From Oasisia sp. SBJ-2009 (Eukaryota; Annelida; Polychaeta; Sabellida; Siboglinidae): 64,000 nucleotides of DNA. Both the position numbers and the translations under genes were made by a program. The notes below the pieces were generated by a model. The model was not told the origin of the DNA and did no database searches. It worked only from the letters and a program-made list of their open reading frames with translations. Positions 56,603 to 64,000 of this stretch are shown piece after piece. The stretch spans positions 18,694,589 to 18,758,588 of the forward strand of contig OZ024867.1 of assembly GCA_964017155.1 (NCBI GenBank), given 5' to 3'. Position 1 is the first letter of the stretch. The number at the start of each line of letters is the position of its first letter.

Positions 56603-56750
56603 ACTCACACACTCACACACTCACACACTCACACACTCACACACTCACACACTCACACACTCACACACTCACACACTCACACACTCACACACTCACACAC
56701 TCACACATTCACACACCCATATAGCGCGCGTGCGTGCGTGCGTGCGTGCG
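55789..56750. repeat. ~960 bp CA-rich repeat field
   Basis: Mostly ACAC with irregular insertions of tcac, tacac, gcac and gacac. A regular 8-bp array (TCACACAC)n occupies about 56595-56712, and a (TGCG)n tract closes it at 56727-56752. A 446-codon open frame of His/Thr through the field is an artefact. It lies in the intron upstream of the 55579-55686 exon. Confidence 0.93.
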
Positions 56751-56759
56751 TACGTGTGT

Positions 56760-58084
56760 GTATATGTGTGTGTCTATGCATGTCTCGAAATTCTGCTCAT
56801 CCGTTAGCCCGTGACAACTGGATTTGCATCCAGACAAGTACAATTGCTATTATTTGTTGTCCGTGGGTTTCTAGTTTCGAGACAAGGCTTGTAATATTTA
56901 CTTATTGTTTATTTTCTAAAACATTTCATATAATAGTATTTAAATTGTTCGGTAAATGTAATTATCTCGGTGAGCAAATACGACCTACAAAACTAAACAG
57001 AAAGAGATTATAATATTATTGACAGTTCGACACAAATATGTCAATGCTGACGCTGACGATCGCCAAGTGCGCATGCCTTAGGCGAACCGGTTTGCTATTT
57101 GGTGGAAAATTAAATAAAATTCTCCCAAATTGGCGAAACGTTATTTCAGTCGTATTACTCACCGCCCGGATCTGGTGAAGTTGGCTAAAGGATCGACACA
57201 AAACCCACCCAAATAACCAGTCAGCGTGGCTTGACAAGGAGGGTAAACGGTAGGTTGCTAATCCCTCTATTTAGCTACGTTTACAGACGATAGGGAGCTT
57301 AATTAAATCAATAAGTGTGTTTACTGGACAATGGGAACATGTTTGATAACACTAGTTGCAAGTTAGAAAAAGCTTCAGCGCTGTACCTGTTGCCTATTAA
57401 CGTTCGACATCGGCGGTGTCATACGGCATGATCATTAATCGACATGCCATCTGGTAAATATTCAACCAAATGTTAATATAGTGTTTAATTCATGTATATT
57501 GGACAAGTCTCATCATCACAAACACAGATAGAACGATGAATATCAAAACATGTGTTATCATTTATAGACCAGGCCAGGATTACAGTCGATCTATACTTGA
57601 GTATTATAGTTATCTAAGTTGGGATTTATTCTTTTGAATTACTCACGTGCTAAGAGGTCAAATTATGTTTTAAGAGAGGTAATAATTATATCAATACTCT
57701 GATTGAATCACTGCCGAGCAACACGAATAGAGTAGATGGTTCCCAATTATTTGACCTTGTCATATACGTTTATCTTTCAATTTGTGTTAATTTTCTTTTG
57801 TATGTTTTAGATGCTGTTTGGCCTTTAATTACTAACTGATATATATTCCGTTAATACACCTTTCGTATTTGCAACATTCCAACAGTTGTTAAGCTTTCTT
57901 TTAATTAATGTTTTATTAAATTATATTTTGCATTTTGCATACCGGGTAATTTTAATGTAGTTGATCTAAAACAAGGCTAACGAATAGCTCACTAGGCCAA
58001 CGACATTTCTGACCTTTAGACAACTCGGCCAAACAAATGATATGGCCAGCGTTAGTCTAGTTTGTTAGTTTGTTTCTGTGTTCG
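56760..58084. other. Intron-like stretch, no secure gene
   Basis: A possible minus-strand exon ends at a gtgagt donor at 57159 (QPTVYPPCQATLTGYLGGFC, VDPLANFTRSG), but it does not keep phase 1-1 and matches no domain firmly. Confidence 0.4.
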
Positions 58085-58115
58085 TCAGTACACAAAAACA
58101 GTGTATACTATATGT

Positions 58116-58209
<94 letters not shown>

Positions 58210-58222
58210 GCGCGCGCGCGCG

Positions 58223-58254
<32 letters not shown>

Positions 58255-58278
58255 ATATACACTGTTTTTGTGTACTGA
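58085..58278. repeat. 23-bp inverted repeat enclosing (CA)n-(CG)n-(CA)n-(TA)n
   Basis: TCAGTACACAAAAACAGTGT plus ATA (58085-58107) is mirrored perfectly at 58256-58278. Between them (CA)n (about 58117-58194), (CG)n (about 58195-58222), (CA)n and (TA)n make ~135 bp of alternating purine-pyrimidine, which favours Z-DNA. Open frames here are artefacts. Confidence 0.92.
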
Positions 58279-58288
58279 CTTGATTTAC

Positions 58289-58381
58289 CGGACATAAATA
58301 CAATCGGCGCGTCTGTCAGGAACATCCTTCGTCCTCCCATGACAGCCGCAAACCCAGGCGTAACTCGTTGGCTGGTGTAAT
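58289..58381 (-). CDS. Candidate short Cys-free exon of the EGF gene
   Basis: 93 bp, phase 1-1, with acceptor ttattttag (58382-58383 on +) and donor gtaaat after 58289. The reading is DYTSQRVTPGFAAVMGGRRM, FLTDAPIVFMSG, 31 residues without cysteine. The matching phases and strand fit between the EGF exons at 60149-60262 and 55579-55686. I recognise no domain; it could be a linker or part of a module split over several exons. It starts only ~10 bp from the inverted repeat at 58085-58278. Support is limited to splice signals and phase. Confidence 0.42.
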
Positions 58382-58447
58382 CTAAAATAAAACCATCAAG
58401 TTGTTTGGCAAGTTGTTATGCTGAGATGTTGTATTACGAAGACCATA

Positions 58448-58628
58448 TAGCATAATAGCCAGTCCTCAGGCTCAGGACTCCTCAAACCACTTTACTTTCC
58501 TGGCAGACATGTCAAAGTATACACCATATTGATTTATCTGGGAAGCATCCACCCTTGCTGTAAGTAATGCACGAAGGATTTCTAAACACAAATATCCACC
58601 AGTACATAGCCAGGTTCTGGCACTGCCA
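58448..58628 (-). mobile_element. SINE fragment without tRNA head
   Basis: On the minus strand it reads ttcgtgcattactta, ggatgcttcccaga and gaggactggcta-like blocks, matching the body and tail of the SINE at 16611-16925. Confidence 0.7.
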
Positions 58629-60148
58629 AATACTTAACATAGCAGCAGAGGATATGACGCAGGTTCTTTAAGTCCGACGCCTTAGATAACATTCTAAATA
58701 TATGAATCACCACAATGGTTCGTGCAAAACTAACAAACTGTTGTAGATGACGCCCATAATTTTAAAACAAATCAGAAGTACTTAGATGGTAGTAGCTGTT
58801 ATCCTCGTTATTTGTTTGACATAGATCAAAGTTGCACCTAGCAATTGGAGTCATATTTAAATGCACTGAAATTGCAATACTTGGATCAATTTTCATTGTT
58901 TTTATTTATGCCTACAGCACTTTCGTAAAGAAAATAGGCTCACATGTCAGTGTAAATGATTGGCAGTAGATCATATTTCAATGCATAGGATCACTCCCTA
59001 TATCAAAACTGAATTTGCAGATATTTATTTTATCACAGAGGATGTTTGAGGTGGATATTTCCCCGAGGCAAAGCCAGACAACCAAGTCACCCAGTGTTAT
59101 AGGAATTAATCACAGTGATACTTCTGATACTTCTCATAGGTTTGTGAGAATTCTTTGAATATTTATATATTCTAGTATTAGATAATAATTATTTTGATTA
59201 AAATATAGCTTTTTACCAATGCATGAATACAATAACTGCCTTTACTGGGAAATTTAGAGTTCTGCTTAATTAATAGTTTAATAAAGGCAGGATATTTTTA
59301 GTAACTATACAAAAAAGTATTTATTGTTGGTCTGGCGCTAATTCTAAAATAAACAAATACCTTGATGGAATAAAGCTTGAAATAGTTATGTTGGTTACAT
59401 ATATGTGAATATAAGTCATGGCCTGCTAAAATCATTGAACCTTTGTAGGGTAGACTTTGGACCAATAACTGCTTGCCTGATTCAGATTAACAAGCTTAGA
59501 GGAAGGGTTTGCCTGTGTAGGACTTCCCAATCTTGCTTTTTGGCAACATTCTTTGACATCACCCAAATGAGATCAAGTTACACAAAGCAGGCCCTTCTGC
59601 CTATGTGATAAATATCCTGCAGGATGCTTTTTGGGTGCATAGCTGATCTAGACCAGTTGCAGCATGCTACAGGAACCCAACCAGCAAGGAAAGCAATCAG
59701 CCTTAGCCTTGGTCATTAACACAGTAGGAAACTTGACTACTAGACCCCCATTGTATGATAGTAGTCTGGTCTTGGTGAACTGTGGACCCCAAAACTGATA
59801 TGATGCCATAATTATAAATGTGTAGCTGTGTTTACTACGGTTTGCGTTCATAGATGATATACCTACATCAATTTGACATAGTGCCTATTGCCCGGCTTAG
59901 ACACTTCCGTATTGTCCCCGGTGGTCCAGATGTATATGTATGTTATATATCAATTAAAACAAATTGATATACAATTATGTATATTTATATGTATGCTTAG
60001 GGAGAGATTGGGGTATGATATGGCAAAATGCTGAAATAGTACAGGCATGAGGTTGAGTTAGACTTTGTAAGTGTTGTACGGTCACCAGTGATGCTGCCTG
60101 GTATGTCACTGTATATGGATCACAAAGTAATTGTGTCAAAATACTTAC
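58629..60148. other. Intron-like stretch, no gene recognised
   Basis: A/T-rich sequence. The part at 59440-59860 is less A/T-rich and lacks stops locally on both strands in short stretches, but matches nothing I recognise. Confidence 0.5.
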
Positions 60149-60262
60149 TTTCAGTGCAAAAACGTCCCGAAAAAGCACTCGTGCATTTGCATTCAAAACC
60201 GGGCCCCCAATCCGTAAATACGCAACTTCCGCCATTTTTGCATGGTTTTGAATCACATACAC
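60149..60262 (-). CDS. EGF-like domain exon
   Basis: 114 bp, phase 1-1. Acceptor tgtttcag (60263-60264 on +) and donor gtaagt after 60149. It encodes GVCDSKPCKNGGSCVFTDWG, PGFECKCTSAFSGRFCTE, six cysteines in EGF order with an 11-residue C3-C4 loop. It is the most upstream exon of the minus-strand gene seen in this window. No signal peptide or start exon was found in the remaining 3.7 kb, which is mostly LINE sequence, so the gene starts beyond the window or further exons were missed. Confidence 0.84.
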
Positions 60263-60699
60263 CTGAAACATTGAAACCGGTTATCGTCGAGCCTTGAGAT
60301 AAGATTGGCGCGTTGCATTGCAAGTTCAAAGTTTAAGTGCCGCAGTCTAACAGGTGGTGAACTACACATTTAGGTCAAACGTCAATTAGCGTCTCTAAGC
60401 AGGTGGACTACAAAATTAGGGTAACGTCAAATGTGGTCGATCACAGTCAAGGTGTATGTGAAAATGGTTGACGTCGCTGGCTTAATAGTGTGTACATACT
60501 GGTGCATGACACACACTCCAGGACGTCAGTGTTTGTGACCATGTCCTGCCAGAATATGCCAAGGATGCATCTAAGACAACGAAATTGAAAACTTTGGGTT
60601 GCCTTGCGTGTGTAGTGCAGTGGCGGCCTATATCCCCATAATATTTGAAAACACCACGGGCGTTATTACTACTGAGCGTTCTTGAAATTAGATACATAG
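60263..60699. other. Intron and possible 5' UTR of the LINE
   Basis: No gene recognised. A minus-strand 99-codon frame (60781-60482) has no domain signature. The part from about 60480 may be the 5' UTR of the downstream LINE. Confidence 0.45.
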
Positions 60700-63600
60700 C
60701 AATGTAGCAACGCAGTTTGTTGCCAGCTGGAGTTTGCCAATATGCTGAGTTGAACCTTCTTTGAGTGTGACATGCAACCAAACTATCGTTTTAATGACAT
60801 TGTTTTACCCGGTCAAAACTGGGTCACAGACCAGCCGGCCAACGCCCGTGGTCAGCGCGTGCGTAAACGGGGTAGACGAGGCGGAGCCCTGTTGAGGCTA
60901 CGCCGTCGAAATTTACGACCCCCACTACCGTCCATGTTCCTGTCGAATGTGCGATCTTTACGTAACAAGACGGATGAATTTCTATGCAACCTTCAAACTA
61001 ACAGAGACTATAAACATTGCTCCATATTCTGCTTCACCGAGACATGGCTGGACGCCACCATTCCCGATTCTGCCGTGCAGCCCCCCGGACTAACTATCTA
61101 TCGAAGTGACCGGTCTCGCGACGAGACTGGGAAGACTCGCGGAGGGGGTGTCTGCTTCCTAATGAATGATCGTTGGGCTACCGATGTCAATATTTTGTCA
61201 AAAACGCGCTCTGTTGACATAGAAACCCTTACAATTGTCTGTCGGCCTTTCTACCTGCCCAGGGAGTTTTCCAGCATAATTCTGACTGCTGTGTATATAC
61301 CCCCCAAGCTAACACAGATGCCGCCGTGATTCAACTGTCTGACATCGTCACGCAGGCTGAACTTTCTCAACCAGACTCGTTTGTTATTGTGACGGGTGAT
61401 TTTAATAAAGCCAATCCAAAGAAAGAGATGCCGAAGTTCATACAGCAGGTGACATGTGCAACTAGGGATGGTAGAACTCTTGACCATTGTTACACAACCA
61501 TCAAGGGTGCGTACCGTTCCATCCATCGCGCACCACTCGGCCGCTCGGACCACGCCATGGTTTACCTGGTGCCGACTTACAAACAGCAATTGAAACGTGT
61601 TAAGCCAACCGTGAAAACTGTGAAACAGTGGTCAGTGAATGCAATGGAGACACTTCGCGGCTGTTTTGAATGCACCAATTGGGGAGTATTCAAAGAGGCC
61701 GCAACCGACATTGACGAGTACACCGAAACAGTCAGTGATTACATCACCTTCTGCGAGGGCCTCTGTATACCTAATAAAACAATAACAATCTACCCCAACG
61801 ACAAACCGTGGTTCAATACTTCTATTAAACACAAGCTTCAGGTGAAACATGATGCATTCAAAGCCAATGATAAAGATAAATACAAGAAAGCGAGATATGA
61901 AGCGGAAAATGCCATCAAGACCGGCAAGGCGAAATACCGTGACAAACTTGAAGATAATCTGTTCACCAACAACTGCAAGAACATTTGGCAGGGACTGAAG
62001 GCCATAACGAACTACAAGCCGTCTCCCAAGAACACTACGGCTACCGACACTAATCTTCCTGACAGATTGAATGACTTTTATAGCCGGTTTGATAAACTGA
62101 ACACTACTTCTCCTTCCTGTATCACTCCCTCCTCATCCCTCCCTCCTTTCGCAGTGGATGAATATGTTGTTAGAAGCATGTTTCAACGTTTAAATAGCAG
62201 AAAAGCTGCCGGTCCGGACAACATCTCTCCATGTCTACTTAAACTGTGTGCCGACCAGCTGTCGAGTGTATTCACAGACATATTCAATGTGTTTCTTTCC
62301 CAATGTAAAATCCCTCATTGCTTCAAAAAATCAACTATCATTCCTGTTCCCAAGAAATCTACAGCCTCTTGTTTAAACGATTACAGGCCTGTTGCCTTGA
62401 CTTCTGTAGTCATGAAGACACTCGAGCGCTTGGTCCTGCAGTTTCTGAAATCAATTATCGATCCATTGCTTGACCAATTTCAATTTGCATATCGCAACAA
62501 TAGATCCGTTGACGACGCTGTCGCCATAGGATTGTTTCACGTTCTTAAACATCTCGACAGCCCAAATACTTACGCTAGGATCCTTTTTGTTGATTTTAGC
62601 TCTGCTTTTAACACGATTATCCCATCAAAACTTTTCGATAAGATACAGAGTCTCGGTGTTCCTCAATCCATGTATCTGTGGATCCTCGATTTTCTTTTAA
62701 ATAGGCCGCAGGTTGTAAAAATAGGCGACAACTTATCATCATCAGTTACGTTATCTACTGGCACGCCTCAGGGCTGTGTTCTGTCACCAATGTTATACTC
62801 TCTTTTTACACATGATTGTTTATCTTGTCACGTAGGTACTAAAATTTGCCGATGACACTACAGTTATAGGGCTTATAACAAATTCTGATGAATCTGAATA
62901 TCGGGACCAAGTAAACAAACTCATCAGTTGGTGCAGCGATAACAATCTGGAACTTAATGTAAATAAAACGAAAGAAATGATTGTGGATTTTAGGAGAAAG
63001 AAATCTTCTCCACCCTCGCCTCTAGTGATCGATGGCAGGACAGTTGAAATCGTCCAACATTTCAAATTTCTCGGTTCAACAATCTCCAGTAACCTTAAAT
63101 GGGAACTAAATGTTGTAAATATTGTCAAAAAGGCCCAGCAGCGGCTGTACTTTTTAAGAAGGTTAAGATCGTTTGGTTTGACCACACAGGTCATGCTCAA
63201 CTTTTACAGAGCTGTAATCGAGAGTGTTGTGACATTTTCTATCTCAGTATGGTTTGGATCGATTACACAGAAGGAAACGCTCAGATTAAACAGAGTTGTG
63301 AAAACTGCTTCCCGAATCATTGGCAGAGACCTTCCCAGTCTTGAAATACTGTATCAGCAGCGTCTGTTAGGAAGAGCGACTCTCATCTCTCAAGATACAT
63401 CCCATCCTGCCCATGACCTATTTGAACCTCTCCCATCTAGTCGCCGATTCAGATCCATAAAAACCAGGACCAACCGCTTTAGTACTAGCTTTTTCCCCTT
63501 AGCCGTTCAAGCCCTGTCAAAACAGAAGTGATTTTCTCCCACCCGCAGCAAACACATAGTCCACTTTCCGATGAGTTTTAGTATGTATATTTTATCATAA

Positions 63601-63912
63601 TTTATTATATATATTTTTTTATTTTTTATTTTATATTTTACATTTTAAGCTACTATATTTCTACTAGATCGTATCAATTATTTATCGATGTTATAATGAG
63701 CAATTTTTTATTCGGACCTTTTTATGTGATTGTTCTTATTTATTTTATTTAATGTAGTAGTATATTTTAACATCATTGCTTGGTGCATGTGAATGTATTG
63801 TCATGTGAATGTACTATTACGACGACCAATATCATTACACATTCCAATGTTTTATTGTAACTACAATGTGAACACATGGCAATAAAGCTATCTTATCTTA
63901 TCTTATCTTTAG
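60700..63912 (+). mobile_element. L2/Rex1-like non-LTR retrotransposon, nearly full length
   Basis: A single large ORF (60772-63531 in three frame segments) codes for endonuclease and reverse transcriptase. It is followed by ~380 bp of A/T-rich 3' UTR with AATAAA at 63879-63884 and a (TTATC)n tail at about 63889-63908. The same group as the truncated copy at 24943-25882. The exact 5' limit is not visible. Confidence 0.82.
60772..63531 (+). pseudogene. LINE endonuclease-reverse transcriptase with two 1-nt frameshifts
   Basis: The AP endonuclease shows MFLSNVRSLRNKTDEF, CFTETWLD, GDFNKANP and APLGRSDHAMVYL, covering its catalytic Asn, Glu, Asp-Asn and Ser-Asp-His motifs. The RT shows NSRKAAGPDNISPCLLKL, NDYRPVALTSVVMKTLERLV, FVDFSSAFNTI, GTPQGCVLSPMLYSLFTHD and KFADDTTVIG, then QQRLYFLRRLRSFG and PLPSSRRFRS. 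The first break is in a run of six C (about 61301-61306): VYIPP is followed by KLTQMPP and stop, while QANTDAAVIQLSD continues in another frame. The second is near 62833-62838, just before KFADDTT. All catalytic residues remain. Two single-base changes are the only damage seen, so this is a young insertion, or the breaks are sequencing errors. Confidence 0.85.
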
Positions 63913-64000
63913 CTTATGTGACGTAGTTCACCCGGCTATGTGGGTATCCTGTTGAAATATTTAAAAGTATATGTTTCAATGTAATTCGACTCCAATATTT

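Noticed and set aside
55673..57013. 446-codon + frame of His/Thr repeats
   Set aside because: It runs through the CA-rich repeat field and has no domain or splice support.
57160..57250. Minus-strand mini-exon ending at gtgagt, reading CQATLTGYLGGFCVDPL
   Set aside because: It has a good donor but phase does not match the neighbouring 1-1 exons, and no domain could be assigned.

Overview
This is animal nuclear DNA, A/T-rich and packed with simple repeats. Genes are spliced into short exons, there are tRNA-derived SINEs and several clades of non-LTR retrotransposons, and the extracellular modules (EGF, fucolectin-type, PAN/apple-like, chitin-binding-like) together resemble a mollusc, most likely a bivalve. 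That placement is an inference from style and gene content; no species marker was seen. There is no CRISPR array, operon, rRNA gene or stand-alone tRNA gene.

Layout. (1) 0-4 kb: an EGF exon on + (296-406), a PAN-like exon on - (812-1031), an old LINE piece, a 1.8 kb stretch bounded by ~175 bp inverted arms, and an EGF exon on - (3814-3918). (2) 5529-16532: an 11 kb two-gene PIF/Harbinger DNA transposon with matching ends and a 3-bp TAC target duplication. Its Myb/SANT-like gene is on + and its transposase on -, convergent. The transposase carries an in-frame stop and a frameshift. A 2.5 kb LINE sits inside an intron of the Myb gene. (3) 16.6-21.5 kb: a SINE, then one of the longest features of the window, (CGGA)n followed by about 3.27 kb of apparently uninterrupted (CTGA)n and then (CAGAGA)n. 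(4) 21.5-24.4 kb: minus-strand exons of an EGF / Cys-rich / fucolectin-domain gene, with a frameshift in one exon and a stop in another. (5) 24.9-34 kb: decayed LINEs, two copies of a non-autonomous element, a tandem duplication of which one copy was invaded, and a 625 bp fold-back element.

(6) 34.5-45.3 kb: a tandem array of units with C-rich cores lies directly upstream of a complete six-exon TMEM50-type gene (+, 160 aa). One of its introns uses a GC-AG boundary. Its last exon is preceded by seven 75-bp repeats, each carrying an in-frame copy of the splice acceptor. A SINE split by a MITE lies in intron 4. (7) 47.4-60.3 kb: minus-strand exons that read, in gene order, EGF, a short Cys-free exon, EGF, a chitin-binding-like module, EGF, EGF and a terminal PAN-like exon. 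The two-ORF CR1 retrotransposon at 47.95-52.5 kb lies between the last two. TMEM50 and this gene converge. (8) 60.7-63.9 kb: a nearly full-length L2/Rex1-like LINE with two single-base frameshifts.

All EGF-type exons except one have lengths divisible by three and phase 1-1 boundaries, the usual arrangement for shuffled extracellular modules. Exon calls rest on splice signals, reading phase and cysteine spacing read by eye; transcript data would settle them.
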